In this document: one piece after another, positions 45,039 through 55,083 of the stretch | Layout of the letters: the number at the start of each line of letters is the position of its first letter | How positions within the stretch are numbered: the stretch's first letter is position 1 | Assembly (NCBI RefSeq): GCF_913777995.1 | Contig: NZ_CAJYVE010000010.1 | Coordinates: 124,001 to 188,000, forward strand | DNA from: an uncultured Pseudomonas sp. | GTDB taxonomy: Bacteria; Pseudomonadota; Gammaproteobacteria; Pseudomonadales; Pseudomonadaceae | DNA: 64,000 nt | Direction of reading: 5' to 3' | Notes under the pieces: generated by a model | What the model saw: the letters and a program-made list of their open reading frames with translations, nothing else | What the model was told of the DNA's origin: nothing | The model's database searches: none | Position numbers and translations under genes: made by a program

Positions 45039-46523
45039 CTAGCGCTTCTTGTCGCGGCGCTTCTTGTCGGCCTTCTTGTGGTGCGACATCAGGCGGCGCT
45101 TCTTGTTGACCTGGCGGTCGGTCAGCTTGTTCTTGATGTGCTCGTACGGGTTGTCGCTGCCCTTGAACTCGATGCGGATCGGCGTACCGACCAGCTTGAG
45201 CACGCGGCGGTAGGTGTTCTCCAGGTAGCGCACGTAGGACTTGGGCACGGCCTCGACCTGGTTGCCGTGGATCACGATCAGCGGCGGGTTGGCACCACCG
45301 AGGTGGGCATAGCGCAGCTTGATGCGTCGGCCATTGACCATCGGCGGCGCATGGTCGCTGACCGCATCTTCGAGAATCTGCGTCAGGCGGCTGGTCGGCC
45401 AGCGGGTCACCGCCGACTTGAAGGCGTTCTGTACCGAAGCGTACAGGTTACCCACACCGGTGCCGTGCAACGCGGAAATGAAGTGGATGTCGGCGAAGTC
45501 GACGAAGAACAGCCGGCGCTCCAGTTCGATCTTCACGTAGTCGCGCTCGCCAGGGGTCATGCCGTCCCACTTGTTGAGGGCGATGACCATGGCACGGCCA
45601 GACTCCAGGGCGAAACCGAGCAGGTTCAGGTCGTGGTCGACCACGCCTTCACGAGCGTCCATCACGAAGATCACCACGTTGGCGTCCTTGATGGCCTGCA
45701 GGGTTTTGACCACCGAGAACTTCTCGACTTCCTCGTGGATCTTGCCGCGCTTGCGCACCCCGGCGGTGTCGATCAGGGTGTACTTCTCTTCATTGCGCTC
45801 GAACGGAATGTAGATACTGTCGCGGGTGGTGCCGGGCTGGTCGTAGACGATGACCCGGTCTTCACCGAGCATGCGGTTGACCAGCGTCGACTTGCCAACG
45901 TTGGGGCGACCGATGATGGCGATCTTGATGCCATCCTTTTCGCTCGGGCCAGGAATGCGCTTGGCTTCCTCGCCTTCGGCGACCTCTTCGTCTTCCTCGC
46001 CTTCGGCGGCAGCGGCTTCTTCGTCTTCGTCCCAGGTCAGCCCCTGCAGGACGATGTCGAGCATCTGCGAAACACCACGCCCATGGGCGCCGGCCACCGG
46101 AATGGCGTCACCCAGGCCCATGGGGCTGAATTCGGCGCGGGCCAGGTTTTCGTCGATGTTGTCGATCTTGTTGGCGATCACGAAACTGCGTTTGTTGCGC
46201 TTGCGCAGGTGCTCGCCAATCATCTGGTCGGCGGCGGTATAGCCGGCCTTGGCATCGACCAGGAACAGGACGACATCGGCCTCCTCGATGGCCATCAGCG
46301 ACTGCTCGGCCATCTTTTCATCCATGCCGTGCTCGTCGCCGGAGATACCACCGGTGTCGATCAGAATGTACGAGCGCCCTTTCCACTTCGCCTCTCCGTA
46401 CTGGCGATCTCGGGTCAGACCGGAAAGGTCGCCGACGATGGCGTCTCGGGTTCGGGTCAAGCGGTTGAACATGGTGGACTTGCCGACGTTCGGTCGGCCC
46501 ACCAGGGCGATTACGGGAACCAT
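45039..46523 (-). CDS. der: Ribosome-biogenesis GTPase Der (EngA)
   Basis: A 494-residue GTPase with two tandem G domains and a KH-like domain, required for 50S subunit maturation. GRPNVGKST occurs twice (starting near residues 8 and ~200), each followed by DTxG switch blocks ([19 protein letters not shown]). The linker between G domains is unusually acidic and Ala/Glu-rich ([20 protein letters not shown], ~165-185). The C-terminus is strongly basic ([12 protein letters not shown]). GGAG before ATG 46523 sets the start. It ends the rlmN-der run, separated from bamB by a hairpin region. Confidence 0.98.
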   Translation of the reverse strand: MVPVIALVGRPNVGKSTMFNRLTRTRDAIVGDLSGLTRDRQYGEAKWKGRSYILIDTGGISGDEHGMDEKMAEQSLMAIEEADVVLFLVDAKAGYTAADQMIGEHLRKRNKRSFVIANKIDNIDENLARAEFSPMGLGDAIPVAGAHGRGVSQMLDIVLQGLTWDEDEEAAAAEGEEDEEVAEGEEAKRIPGPSEKDGIKIAIIGRPNVGKSTLVNRMLGEDRVIVYDQPGTTRDSIYIPFERNEEKYTLIDTAGVRKRGKIHEEVEKFSVVKTLQAIKDANVVIFVMDAREGVVDHDLNLLGFALESGRAMVIALNKWDGMTPGERDYVKIELERRLFFVDFADIHFISALHGTGVGNLYASVQNAFKSAVTRWPTSRLTQILEDAVSDHAPPMVNGRRIKLRYAHLGGANPPLIVIHGNQVEAVPKSYVRYLENTYRRVLKLVGTPIRIEFKGSDNPYEHIKNKLTDRQVNKKRRLMSHHKKADKKRRDKKR

Positions 46524-46555
46524 GCGGCTCTCCACTGCGTTATTTCAGAAAATAC

Positions 46556-46578
46556 AAAAGCCGCTGCTAGGCAGCGGC
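46556..46578 (-). terminator. Hairpin between bamB and der
   Basis: On the minus strand GCCGCTGC-CTA-GCAGCGGC is followed by TTTT, about 80 bases after the bamB stop and 33 bases before the der start. A second GC-rich dyad (GGCCGGAGC/GCTCCGGCC, 46632-46654) lies between. The first would partly terminate or attenuate der transcription. Confidence 0.65.
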
Positions 46579-46659
46579 CGGAGTTCTGGGCGGGTTCCGA
46601 AGAGCCCGCAGCCCTGCCGGAGCAGGGTCGGCCGGAGCGGGCAGCTCCGGCCTTGGCGA

Positions 46660-47814
46660 TCATTGCTTGATGGTCAGGGCTTCGAGTTTGCCACTGTTGC
46701 CATACACGTAGATCATGTCGCCGACCACCAGCGGGCGTGCCCGCAGGCCGTCGCTGTCGATGCGCTCACGCCCGACGAAGCGGCCGTCCACCTGGCTCAG
46801 CAGGTGCAGGTAACCCTCGAAGTCACCCACGGCCACGTAGCTGGAAAACACCTCAGGGGCGCTCAGCTGACGACGGGCCAGCGAATCGTTGCTCCACAGC
46901 GCGGTGGACGAACGCTCGTCGATGCCTTCCACGGTGCCCGAAGCCAGGCTCACGTAGACGCTGCCGAAGCCCTGCGCCACGCCATCGTAGCTCGACGCAT
47001 CGCGCTGCCACAGCACGCGACCGCTCTGCAGGTCCAGGCCGGCGACGCGGCCTTGGTAGCTGGCCACGTACAGGGTACCGCCAGACAGCAGCAGACCGCC
47101 GTCGATGTCGACCACGCGCTCCAGCTCCGAACGACCTTGCGGGATGGCAACGCGTTGCTCCCAGACCGGTACGCCATTGCTGATGTCCAGCGCCACCACC
47201 TTGCCGGTGGACAGGCCGGCCAGGGCCAGGCGGTTGGTCACGATCGGCGCGCCGGTGCCACGCAGGGTCAGTACCGCCGGTGTGCTTTCGTAGATCCAGC
47301 GTTGCGAGCCCGTGTAGGCATCCAGGCCAATCACGCGGTCATCCTGGGTCTGTACCACCACCACGTCGCCGTTGTTGGCCGGTGGCGCCAGCACTTCACT
47401 GGTCACCCGTGCACGCCATTTCTCGTCACCGGTGCTGGAGTCCAGAGCCACCACTTCACCCTTGAGGGTGCCGATGGTCAGCAGGCCGTAACCGACCCCC
47501 ACGGCGCCGGACACCGGCAGGTCCAGATCCTTCTTCCACAGCGTCTCGCCGGTCATGCGATCCAGGGCGACGATCTCGCCGGTCACGTCGGCGGCGTAGA
47601 TACGATCACCGTCGATGGCCGGTACCAGCATGTTGTAAGTCTTGCCCTGGCCGTCACCGACCGAATGGCTCCACTTCTTCTGCAGGACGACCTCCTCCTT
47701 GAAGCTGGTCAGCTCGGCCGGAGGCAATTCCTTCTTGCTGTTGCTGCTGCAACCCACGGCCATAACGGCCAGAGCCAGCAATGCTGCATGTTTCCAACGA
47801 ATCACGTCACGCAT
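46660..47814 (-). CDS. bamB: Outer-membrane assembly lipoprotein BamB
   Basis: A 384-residue lipoprotein of the BAM complex that helps insert outer-membrane beta-barrels. The signal peptide ends AVMAVGC (Cys22). The mature part is an eight-bladed propeller with PQQ-like repeats, for example LDRMTGETLWKKDL, LDSSTGDEKWRARV and LDAYTGSQRWIYE. It overlaps the upstream yfgM stop by eight bases, so the two are coupled. Confidence 0.97.
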   Translation of the reverse strand: MRDVIRWKHAALLALAVMAVGCSSNSKKELPPAELTSFKEEVVLQKKWSHSVGDGQGKTYNMLVPAIDGDRIYAADVTGEIVALDRMTGETLWKKDLDLPVSGAVGVGYGLLTIGTLKGEVVALDSSTGDEKWRARVTSEVLAPPANNGDVVVVQTQDDRVIGLDAYTGSQRWIYESTPAVLTLRGTGAPIVTNRLALAGLSTGKVVALDISNGVPVWEQRVAIPQGRSELERVVDIDGGLLLSGGTLYVASYQGRVAGLDLQSGRVLWQRDASSYDGVAQGFGSVYVSLASGTVEGIDERSSTALWSNDSLARRQLSAPEVFSSYVAVGDFEGYLHLLSQVDGRFVGRERIDSDGLRARPLVVGDMIYVYGNSGKLEALTIKQ

Positions 47815-48448
47815 CCCCTTTGGCCAGATCGTCGAGCTTCATTTGCAGACCACCCACCGCGGCGTCGGGCGACAGCGCGGACTTGGCCTTTTGGTACGCC
47901 GCATGGGCTTCGTCGGTACGACCGAGTTGCACCAGCAGGTCACCCTTGAGTTCTTCACGGCTGGCCAGGAACGCTTTGTCGGCGTCGCCAGCAAGCAGCT
48001 TGAGCGCGTCTTCGGCCTTGTTCTGCGCAGCCAGCACACGTGCCAGGCGCTGACGGGCGATCTCGCCCAGGGTGGCATTGGCGGGCTTGTCGGCTACAGC
48101 CTTGAGTTCGGCGGCCGCGTCGTCCAGCTTGCCGGTGTCTACCGCGACCTTGGCGACGAACAGGCTGGCGTATTGCGCGTAGGCGGTGCCGCCGTATTCG
48201 CTCTTGAGCTTGCCGGCCAGGTCGGCCACGCGAGCAGGATCAGCCTCACCGGTCGGCGTCAGCGAAGTTTCCAGCAGTTGCTGGTAGAGCACCGAGGCGT
48301 TGGCGGCCTGGGTACGCTGATACTTTTGCCAGTACTGCCAGCCGAAGACCACGATCAACGCCAGCAGACCGCCAGTTACCAGGGGTTTGCCGTTACGCTG
48401 CCACCAGTCCTTCATTACCGCCAGCTCTTCATCTTCGGTACGCGACAC
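47807..48448 (-). CDS. yfgM: YfgM-like TPR ancillary protein of the Sec translocon
   Basis: A 213-residue single-pass protein. The N-terminal segment LVTGGLLALIVVFGWQYWQKY is the membrane anchor; the periplasmic part has TPR-like helices (AQYASLFVAKVAVDTGKLDD, then ARVLAAQNKAEDALKLL). In E. coli YfgM interacts with SecYEG and PpiD and helps outer-membrane protein export. It fits here between hisS and bamB as in other gammaproteobacteria. The stop overlaps the bamB start by eight bases. Confidence 0.93.
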   Translation of the reverse strand: MSRTEDEELAVMKDWWQRNGKPLVTGGLLALIVVFGWQYWQKYQRTQAANASVLYQQLLETSLTPTGEADPARVADLAGKLKSEYGGTAYAQYASLFVAKVAVDTGKLDDAAAELKAVADKPANATLGEIARQRLARVLAAQNKAEDALKLLAGDADKAFLASREELKGDLLVQLGRTDEAHAAYQKAKSALSPDAAVGGLQMKLDDLAKGDA

Positions 48449-48486
48449 CCCAATACTCCTATCGCCAAATCAGCTGTTTTATTCGT

Positions 48487-49776
48487 TCAAGCCTGTGCCA
48501 GGCTGTTCGCCAGGTGCTCGGCCAGAGCCTCCCAGGCAATGTTCTGTTGCTCGCCCTGCCCGCGCAGCGGCTTGACACCGATCTGCCGGTTGGCCAGTTC
48601 TTCTTCGCCCAGGATCAGTGCGAACAGTGCGCCGCTCTTGTCGGCTTTCTTGAACTGGCTCTTGAAACTGCCGGCGCCGGCGTTGACCTGCAGACGCAGG
48701 TTGGGCAACTGGTCACGCACCTGCTCGGTCAGCGCCAGGGCAGCCAGCTCGGCCTGCTCACCGAAGGCGCAGAGGTAGACGTCGACCTGACGGGCCAGAT
48801 CGGCCGGCACCTGCTCCAGGGTTTCCAGCAGCAGGACCAGGCGCTCGATGCCCATGGCGAAGCCTACGCCTGCCGTCGGCTTGCCGCCCATCTGCTCGAC
48901 CAGGCCGTCGTAGCGGCCACCGGCGCAAACGGTGCCCTGGGCACCCAGCTTGTCGGTGACCCACTCGAATACGGTCTTGCTGTAGTAATCCAGGCCGCGA
49001 ACCAGCTTGGGGTTGATCACGTAAGGAATGCCAGCGGCATCCAGACGCGCCTTGAGACCTTCGAAATGCACCCGCGACTCTTCGTCGAGGTAGTCGGCCA
49101 GTTTCGGCGCGTCTACCAACAGGGCCTGGGTTTCCGGGCTCTTGGTGTCGAGAATACGCAGCGGATTGGTCTTCAGACGACGCTGGCTGTCTTCGTCGAG
49201 CTGTTCATGCCGTGCGGCAAGGAATTCGACCAGGGCGTCACGGTAGCGGGCACGCGCCTCGCTGGTGCCCAGGCTGTTGAGTTCGAGCTTGACCGCATCG
49301 CGAATGCCCAACTGCCCCCACAGGCGCCAGGTCAGCACGATCAGCTCGGCGTCGATGTCCGGGCCGTCGAGGTTGAAGACTTCCACACCGATCTGGTGGA
49401 ACTGCCGGTAGCGGCCCTTCTGCGGACGCTCGTGGCGGAACATCGGGCCGATGTACCAGAGTTTCTGCACCTGGCCACCGCCAGTGATGCCGTGCTCCAG
49501 CACCGCACGCACGCAGGCTGCGGTGCCTTCGGGGCGCAGGGTCAGGGAATCGCCGTTGCGGTCGGCGAAGGTGTACATCTCTTTTTCGACGATATCGGTC
49601 ACTTCGCCGATAGAGCGCTTGAACAGCTCGGTGAACTCGACGATCGGCATACGGATCTGCCGATAGCCGTAGTTGTCCAGCAGACCCGATACGGTGCCTT
49701 CGAAATAGCGCCACAGCGGGGTCTGCTCGGGCAGGATGTCGTTCATGCCACGAATGGCTTGCAGAGACTTACTCAC
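48487..49776 (-). CDS. hisS: Histidyl-tRNA synthetase
   Basis: A 429-residue class II synthetase. The opening [20 protein letters not shown], motif 2 ([21 protein letters not shown], in part), the His-A/B blocks ([15 protein letters not shown]) and motif 3 ([16 protein letters not shown]) are intact, followed by the anticodon-binding domain at ~330-429. It is in a run with ispG upstream (22-base gap) and yfgM downstream (38 bases). Confidence 0.98.
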   Translation of the reverse strand: MSKSLQAIRGMNDILPEQTPLWRYFEGTVSGLLDNYGYRQIRMPIVEFTELFKRSIGEVTDIVEKEMYTFADRNGDSLTLRPEGTAACVRAVLEHGITGGGQVQKLWYIGPMFRHERPQKGRYRQFHQIGVEVFNLDGPDIDAELIVLTWRLWGQLGIRDAVKLELNSLGTSEARARYRDALVEFLAARHEQLDEDSQRRLKTNPLRILDTKSPETQALLVDAPKLADYLDEESRVHFEGLKARLDAAGIPYVINPKLVRGLDYYSKTVFEWVTDKLGAQGTVCAGGRYDGLVEQMGGKPTAGVGFAMGIERLVLLLETLEQVPADLARQVDVYLCAFGEQAELAALALTEQVRDQLPNLRLQVNAGAGSFKSQFKKADKSGALFALILGEEELANRQIGVKPLRGQGEQQNIAWEALAEHLANSLAQA

Positions 49777-49798
49777 AAAAAATCCTTAGCAATCTTGA

Positions 49799-50908
49799 TT
49801 AGCCGCGCACGATCACGGCGGCGTCGGCTTCTGCCTTTTCAGCGGCCTTCTCGCGAATCAGGCGCTCCAGTTCGGAGACGAGGTTCTCGTTACCCAGCTT
49901 CTGCGACGGCTTGCCATCGATGTAGATCAGGTTCGGGCTGCCACCGGTCAGGCCGATATGGGCCTCCTTGGCTTCACCCGGGCCATTGACCACGCAGCCG
50001 ATGACCGCGACATCCATGGGCACCAGCAGGTCCTCCAGGCGACCTTCGAGTTCGTTCATGGTCTTGACCACATCGAAGTTCTGCCGCGAGCAGCTCGGGC
50101 AGGCGATGAAGTTGATACCACGGGAACGCAGGTGCAGCGACTTGAGGATGTCGTAACCGACCTTGACCTCTTCCACCGGGTCGGCGGCCAGCGAGATGCG
50201 GATAGTATCGCCAATCCCTTCGGCAAGCAGCATCCCCAGGCCCACGGCGGACTTCACCGTACCGGAGCGCAGGCCACCGGCTTCGGTGATACCCAGGTGC
50301 AGGGGCTGGACGATCTGCCGCGCCAGCTGGCGGTAGGCCTCGACGGCCATGAACACGTCGGACGCCTTCACGCTGACCTTGAAGTCCTGGAAGTTCAGGC
50401 GGTCCAGGTGCTCGACATGGCGCAGTGCGGACTCGACCAGCGCTTCGGGGGTCGGCTCGCCGTATTTCTTCTGCAGGTCCTTTTCCAGCGAACCGGCGTT
50501 GACGCCGATGCGGATCGGGATACCACGGTCACGCGCCGCATCGACCACCGCCTTGACGCGATCCTCACGGCCAATGTTGCCGGGGTTGATGCGCAGGCAG
50601 TCGACACCCAGCTCGGCCACGCGCAGGGCAATGCGATAGTCGAAGTGGATGTCGGCGACCAGCGGCACCTTGACCTGCTGCTTGATGCGCCCGAACGCCT
50701 CGGCGGCGTCCATGTCCGGCACCGAAACGCGCACGATGTCGACACCGGCGGCTTCCAGACGGTTGATCTGCGCGACCGTGGCGGCGACGTCGTTGGTGTC
50801 GCTGTTGGTCATGCTCTGCACGGCGATCGGGGCATCGCCACCGACCGGTACGGAACCGACCCAGATCTTTCTGGATTCGCGACGCTTGATGGGGGAATGG
50901 CCGTGCAT
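49799..50908 (-). CDS. ispG: 4-hydroxy-3-methylbut-2-enyl diphosphate synthase
   Basis: A 369-residue Fe-S enzyme of the MEP isoprenoid pathway. The TIM-barrel half begins [20 protein letters not shown] (in part). The C-terminal [4Fe-4S] domain has [12 protein letters not shown], with two Cys ligands, and [14 protein letters not shown], with the third. It overlaps or abuts rodZ closely (3 bases). Electrons usually come from ferredoxin or flavodoxin; the isc operon that builds its cluster lies 3 kb away. Confidence 0.98.
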   Translation of the reverse strand: MHGHSPIKRRESRKIWVGSVPVGGDAPIAVQSMTNSDTNDVAATVAQINRLEAAGVDIVRVSVPDMDAAEAFGRIKQQVKVPLVADIHFDYRIALRVAELGVDCLRINPGNIGREDRVKAVVDAARDRGIPIRIGVNAGSLEKDLQKKYGEPTPEALVESALRHVEHLDRLNFQDFKVSVKASDVFMAVEAYRQLARQIVQPLHLGITEAGGLRSGTVKSAVGLGMLLAEGIGDTIRISLAADPVEEVKVGYDILKSLHLRSRGINFIACPSCSRQNFDVVKTMNELEGRLEDLLVPMDVAVIGCVVNGPGEAKEAHIGLTGGSPNLIYIDGKPSQKLGNENLVSELERLIREKAAEKAEADAAVIVRG

Positions 50909-50911
50909 GAC

Positions 50912-51952
50912 TTATTGCCCTAGCTTCAGGCGAGCGGTTTCGCCGGTGGTGAATGGAGCGACGTCTACAGGCTGTCCGTTATAACTGACCTCGGCCCCTC
51001 GTGCGAAGCCCAGGCGGACCGAAAACGGCGGCTTGCCGCTGACTTCGAGGTTTTCGCCCTTGCGCTTGAGGGCACTGACCAGCACCTTGCCATTACCGTC
51101 GGTCACCTGGGTCCAGCAGTCGGCGGTGAACTTCATGGTGACCTGGGCGGAACCCGGCAGGATCGGCGCGATAGGCTCGGAAGAGGCCGGTGCGGAAGGC
51201 GCCGCCGGGGCCGTGCCTGCCGGGGTGTGCGCTACGCTCGGGGCGCTCGGGGCCTGCTGAGTGCTGCTGCCCTGGACTGCCGGGGTCGCAGGGGTGGTGG
51301 ACGGGGCACTCGGCGCCTGGACGGCTGGCGCAGGAGCGCTGGCGATGGACTCAGGGGCCGGCGCCGCGGTCGAGGACGGGTTCAATGGCAATGGCGCGCT
51401 GCCCCCCTCGCTGGCCTGAGCAGGCGCCGGGGCCGGTTGCTGCGGCTCGTCGATCGGGTGAATCTGCGTGGTGCCATCGGCGCTTTCGACTTCGACGTGC
51501 TCCATCACCAGGCCGGTGAGGTCCTTGCCACGCTGTGCAGCCTGGTCCTGCCACCAGAGGAAGCCGCCACCGACCAGCACCAGCAGCAACAGCAGGCTGA
51601 CGATACGCAGGATGTTGTGCGACAGCCGCACCGGCTCTTCGATACGCCCCAGCGAGTGGACTTCGCTGCCCTTGCCGTCGGTACCGGTGTACTGGTCGAA
51701 CTGCGCGACCAGCGCAGCCTGGTCGAGCCCCAGCAGCTTGGCATAGGCCCGCACATAACCGCGCGCGAAGGTGTGACCGGGCAGCCTGTCGAAATCGCCG
51801 TTCTCGACGTGGTTCAACGAGGAGACGGTGAGGTTGAGCCGGTGGGCCACGTCAGGCAACGACCAATTCTGATGCTCACGGGCCTGGCGCAGGGTCTCCC
51901 CAGGATTTGCGCGATGGGCTGCTACAACTTCGGGATGCGCCGTTTTCATCAT
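50912..51952 (-). CDS. rodZ: Cell-shape protein RodZ
   Basis: A 346-residue bitopic protein. The N-terminal cytoplasmic HTH domain (~15-90, GETLRQAREHQNWSLPDVAH) binds MreB; a single membrane helix lies at ~120 (ILRIVSLLLLLVLVGGGFLW). The periplasmic linker is rich in Pro, Ala and Ser repeats, followed by a DUF4115-type beta domain (~260-346, VTMKFTADCWTQVTDGNGK). ATG 51952 overlaps the pilW stop by four bases; ATG 51949 one codon later is equally possible and sits at a better distance from GGAG. Confidence 0.92.
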   Translation of the reverse strand: MMKTAHPEVVAAHRANPGETLRQAREHQNWSLPDVAHRLNLTVSSLNHVENGDFDRLPGHTFARGYVRAYAKLLGLDQAALVAQFDQYTGTDGKGSEVHSLGRIEEPVRLSHNILRIVSLLLLLVLVGGGFLWWQDQAAQRGKDLTGLVMEHVEVESADGTTQIHPIDEPQQPAPAPAQASEGGSAPLPLNPSSTAAPAPESIASAPAPAVQAPSAPSTTPATPAVQGSSTQQAPSAPSVAHTPAGTAPAAPSAPASSEPIAPILPGSAQVTMKFTADCWTQVTDGNGKVLVSALKRKGENLEVSGKPPFSVRLGFARGAEVSYNGQPVDVAPFTTGETARLKLGQ

Positions 51953-52707
51953 TGCTCCGACAGGTATTGCTGATATTCCGGCGTACCGGGATAGAGTCTT
52001 TTCAACTGCAGACCATAACTGGCTGCAGTGTTGCGGTCTTCGTAGATCTTCGCCAGGCGCAGGCCGAGCAGCAGGCTGCGAGCGTTCTGCTGGCTGAGCT
52101 GACTGTAACGTTCGTAGTATTCACGCGCCGGGACGTACTGCCCATCTTCGTAATACAGCTCTGCCATTTCCAGCAACGCGCGCGGCTGACGCCGGTCCAG
52201 ACGCAGGGCACGGATGAAATGCTCACGAGCCTGTTCACGCTGCCCGAGCTTCAGGGCGGTCATGCCAAGGCTTTCGAAGACGCGGGAGCGCTCAGGATAC
52301 AGGTTATCGGCGGCGGCCTGTTCGAAACGCGCGTAAGCGTCCTTATAACGCCCCTGCTCGTAGAGAAAACTGCCGTAGTTGTTGACGATGCGTGCATCGC
52401 CCTTGCTGGCGGCGATCGCCTTGAGGTAGTACTCGTCGGCCAGCTTCGGCTCCATCTCGGCCTGGAACACCAGGGCCAGGGCGGCATTGGCATCAGGGTC
52501 GTTGCCGTCGAGGTCCAGGGCCTTCTTCAAGGGCACCTTGGCGCGCTCGGTCTGCCCTTCCTGCAGATACCCCAGTCCCAGTTGCACATAGGCCTTGCGT
52601 GCCTCTTCGCGCCCCTTGCTGGTGGACAACGGGTTGACGTCACCCGACGAAACACATCCTGCCAGCCAGAAGGCGAAACATAACAGCAGCGAGGCACGCA
52701 CAGACAT
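51949..52707 (-). CDS. pilW: Type IV pilus biogenesis/stability protein PilW (PilF), lipoprotein
   Basis: A 252-residue outer-membrane lipoprotein. The lipobox is WLAGC. Six TPR-like repeats fill the mature protein (e.g. AYVQLGLGYLQEGQTERAKV, then NYGSFLYEQGRYKDAYARF), as in the P. aeruginosa pilotin PilF that places the PilQ secretin. ATG 52707 is preferred over a TTG at 52734 because it begins a normal signal peptide. The gap to rlmN is 23 bases. Confidence 0.92.
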   Translation of the reverse strand: MSVRASLLLCFAFWLAGCVSSGDVNPLSTSKGREEARKAYVQLGLGYLQEGQTERAKVPLKKALDLDGNDPDANAALALVFQAEMEPKLADEYYLKAIAASKGDARIVNNYGSFLYEQGRYKDAYARFEQAAADNLYPERSRVFESLGMTALKLGQREQAREHFIRALRLDRRQPRALLEMAELYYEDGQYVPAREYYERYSQLSQQNARSLLLGLRLAKIYEDRNTAASYGLQLKRLYPGTPEYQQYLSEQ

Positions 52708-52730
52708 GGAGTCTCTCTTTGCAGTCAGGT

Positions 52731-53873
52731 TCAAGAAGCCGCGCGACGGTCCTGCCCGGTCCCGGCTTCAAGCTCACGAACGGCGATGTAGCGTTCGCTG
52801 CGCCGTGTGCGGTCCATCACCTGGCCGACCAGCTGGCCACAGGCGGCATCGATGTCTTCGCCACGGGTAGTCCGTACGGTGACGTTGTAGCCGGCGTTGT
52901 GCAGCATGTCCTGGAAGCGGCGGATGGCGTTGTTGCTAGGCCGCTCGTAGCCGGAATGCGGGAACGGGTTGAACGGGATGAGGTTGATCTTGCAAGGGGT
53001 GTCCTTGAGCAGCTCGATCATCTCGGTGGCGTGCTGGGGCTGGTCGTTGACATCCTTGAGCAGGGTGTACTCGATGGTCAGCACGCGCTTTTCACCCAAC
53101 GCAGCCATGTAGCGGCGGCAGGAGTCGAGCAGCACGCTCAGGGGGTATTTCTTGTTCAGCGGTACCAGCTTGTTGCGCAGCTCGTCGTTAGGCGCATGCA
53201 GCGACAGTGCCAGGGACACGTCGATGTGCTTGGCCAGTTCGTCGATCATCGGTACCACGCCGGAGGTGGACAGTGTCACCCGGCGCTTGGAAATGCCATA
53301 CCCCAGGTCATCCATCATCAGATGCATGGCGGCGATGACATTGTCGAAGTTCAGCAGCGGCTCACCCATGCCCATCATCACCACGTTGGTGATGGCACGG
53401 TCGATGGTGGCGGGTACGCTGCCGAAGGATTTGTTGGCGATCCACACCTGGCCGATGACTTCGGCGGCGGTGAGGTTGCTGTTGAAGCCTTGCTTGCCGG
53501 TGGAGCAGAAGCTGCAGTCCAGGGCACAGCCTGCCTGGGACGAAACGCACAAGGTGCCACGTTTGCCCTGGGGAATGAACACGGTCTCGACGCAGCTGCC
53601 GGACGCCACGCGCACGACCCATTTGCGGGTACCGTCGCTGGAGATGTCCTCGCTGACCACTTCGGGGCCGCGGATCTCGGCACACGCCTTGAGCTTTTCG
53701 CGCAGGGCTTTGCCGACGTTGGTCATGGCGTCGAAATCATCGACGCCAAAGTGGTGAATCCACTTCATGACCTGACCGGCACGGAAGCGTTTCTCCCCGA
53801 TGGACTCGAAGAATTTTTCCATTTCCGGCTGGGTCAGGCCCAGCAGGTTGGTTTTACCAGTGGTCGCAATCAT
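52731..53873 (-). CDS. rlmN: Dual-specificity 23S rRNA/tRNA C2-adenosine methyltransferase
   Basis: A 380-residue radical-SAM methyltransferase acting on A2503 of 23S rRNA and A37 of several tRNAs. The cluster motif is CALDCSFC (CxxxCxxC), preceded by the catalytic Cys of GTLCVSS; the C-terminal methyl-carrying Cys is in [17 protein letters not shown] is the SAM-binding GEP block. GAAGGG before ATG 53873 favours that start over GTG 53888. It is the first gene of the run leading to der and lies 31 bases from ndk. Confidence 0.98.
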   Translation of the reverse strand: MIATTGKTNLLGLTQPEMEKFFESIGEKRFRAGQVMKWIHHFGVDDFDAMTNVGKALREKLKACAEIRGPEVVSEDISSDGTRKWVVRVASGSCVETVFIPQGKRGTLCVSSQAGCALDCSFCSTGKQGFNSNLTAAEVIGQVWIANKSFGSVPATIDRAITNVVMMGMGEPLLNFDNVIAAMHLMMDDLGYGISKRRVTLSTSGVVPMIDELAKHIDVSLALSLHAPNDELRNKLVPLNKKYPLSVLLDSCRRYMAALGEKRVLTIEYTLLKDVNDQPQHATEMIELLKDTPCKINLIPFNPFPHSGYERPSNNAIRRFQDMLHNAGYNVTVRTTRGEDIDAACGQLVGQVMDRTRRSERYIAVRELEAGTGQDRRAAS

Positions 53874-53904
53874 GGATTCACCCTTCACTCGATAACCCGA
53901 AGGC

Positions 53905-54330
53905 TTAGCGAGCGGTTACCTCGGTTGCAGCGAAGAAGTAAGCGATTTCACGTGCAGCAGCGGCTTCGGAGTCGGAACCGTGGACGGCGTTGGCGTCGAT
54001 GGACTCGGCGAAGTCGGCACGGATGGTGCCAGCAGCAGCTTCTTTAGGGTTGGTAGCGCCCATCAGCTCACGGTTGCGAGCGATAGCGTTCTCGCCTTCC
54101 AGAACCTGAACGACAACCGGACCGGAAGTCATGAAGGCAACCAGGTCACCGAAGAAGCCGCGCTCTTTGTGCTCGGCGTAGAAGCCTTCGGCTTCGGCCT
54201 TGGACAGTTGCTTCATTTTCGAGGCAACGATGCGCAGACCGGCTTCTTCGAAGCGAGAGGTGATCTTGCCGATGACGTTCTTGGCAACGGCGTCTGGCTT
54301 GATGATGGAGAAGGTACGTTGAACAGCCAT
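53905..54330 (-). CDS. ndk: Nucleoside diphosphate kinase
   Basis: A 141-residue enzyme that balances NTP pools. The active-site histidine is in NAVHGSDS (His117-type), and [28 protein letters not shown] and [15 protein letters not shown] complete the family pattern. It is transcribed in the same direction as rlmN downstream and is probably the first gene of that transcript, with a promoter inside the preceding terminator region (54378-54383). Confidence 0.98.
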   Translation of the reverse strand: MAVQRTFSIIKPDAVAKNVIGKITSRFEEAGLRIVASKMKQLSKAEAEGFYAEHKERGFFGDLVAFMTSGPVVVQVLEGENAIARNRELMGATNPKEAAAGTIRADFAESIDANAVHGSDSEAAAAREIAYFFAATEVTAR

Positions 54331-54368
54331 GGTGAAACTCCAGAAACAGAGATTAAAGCGAAAAATTA

Positions 54369-54391
54369 AACCCGCGAATTATACGCGGGTT
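54369..54391 (-). terminator. isc-operon terminator with a TATAAT in its loop (possible ndk promoter)
   Basis: AACCCGCG and CGCGGGTT form an 8-bp stem around a 7-base loop; on the minus strand it is followed by TAATTTTT. The minus-strand loop contains TATAAT (54383-54378), preceded at 18 bp by TTAGGC. So this site may end iscX transcription and start ndk transcription at once. The terminator role is fairly clear; the promoter is inference. Confidence 0.65.
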
Positions 54392-54518
54392 ATGAGGTAT
54401 TGCCTAACGCGATGCATAGAACCACCAGTGCGGACCTGTCGCCGAGGCGTTACGGCCCGGAAAATCGGGCCTTGCGCCCCAGGGCAACGATTGCTCGCCC
54501 GCGCCGCCGACCGCACTT

Positions 54519-54719
54519 TCAGTCGAGTTCTTCGATCCAGGCAGCCTGAATGGCCTCCAGGACCTTTTCTCCGCCGCGATCACGCTGATCATCGAACTCC
54601 GGCAGCTGGGTCACCCAGTCGCGCAGGTCGACGAAATTCACATAGCGCGGATCCACGTCAGGCCGCGTTTCAGCCAACTGGATCGCGATTTCCAGCACAT
54701 CAACCCATTTGAGACTCAT
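54519..54719 (-). CDS. iscX: Fe-S assembly regulator IscX
   Basis: A 66-residue acidic protein that binds IscS and modulates cluster assembly. The whole chain matches the family: MSLKWVDVLEIAIQLAETRP, then DPRYVNFVDLRDWVTQLPEF. It is the last gene of the isc operon, 19 bases after fdx. Confidence 0.96.
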   Translation of the reverse strand: MSLKWVDVLEIAIQLAETRPDVDPRYVNFVDLRDWVTQLPEFDDQRDRGGEKVLEAIQAAWIEELD

Positions 54720-54738
54720 GAACGGTTTTCCTCAGGAA

Positions 54739-55080
54739 TCAGTGCGGCGGCTCGGCAGCATGGTTGAGCGAGTACTTGGGAATCTCGACGGTGATGTCCT
54801 GGTCACCGACCCGGGCCTGACAGGCCAGGCGCGATTGCGGCTCAAGACCCCAGGCCTTGTCCAGCATGTCTTCTTCCAGCTCGTCCAGCTCGCCGGTCGA
54901 GTCGAAACCCTTGCGGATGATGCAGTGGCAGGTGGTGCAGGCACATACGCCACCACAGGCGCTCTCGATCTCGATGTGATGCTCATGGGCCAGTTCGAGG
55001 ATCGAAACCCCCGGCTCGGCCTCGACGACCATCCCCTCAGGGCAATGCTCGTGATGGGGCAGGAAAGTCACCTTCGGCAT
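54739..55080 (-). CDS. fdx: [2Fe-2S] ferredoxin of the Isc system
   Basis: A 113-residue adrenodoxin-type ferredoxin that donates electrons during cluster assembly. The cluster ligands are Cys42, Cys48, Cys51 and Cys87 (ACGGVCACTTCHC … RLACQARV); Cys46 and Cys53 are extra. ATG 55080 is preceded by an in-frame TTG that can be ignored. It begins three bases after the hscA stop. Confidence 0.97.
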   Translation of the reverse strand: MPKVTFLPHHEHCPEGMVVEAEPGVSILELAHEHHIEIESACGGVCACTTCHCIIRKGFDSTGELDELEEDMLDKAWGLEPQSRLACQARVGDQDITVEIPKYSLNHAAEPPH

Positions 55081-55083
55081 CAA

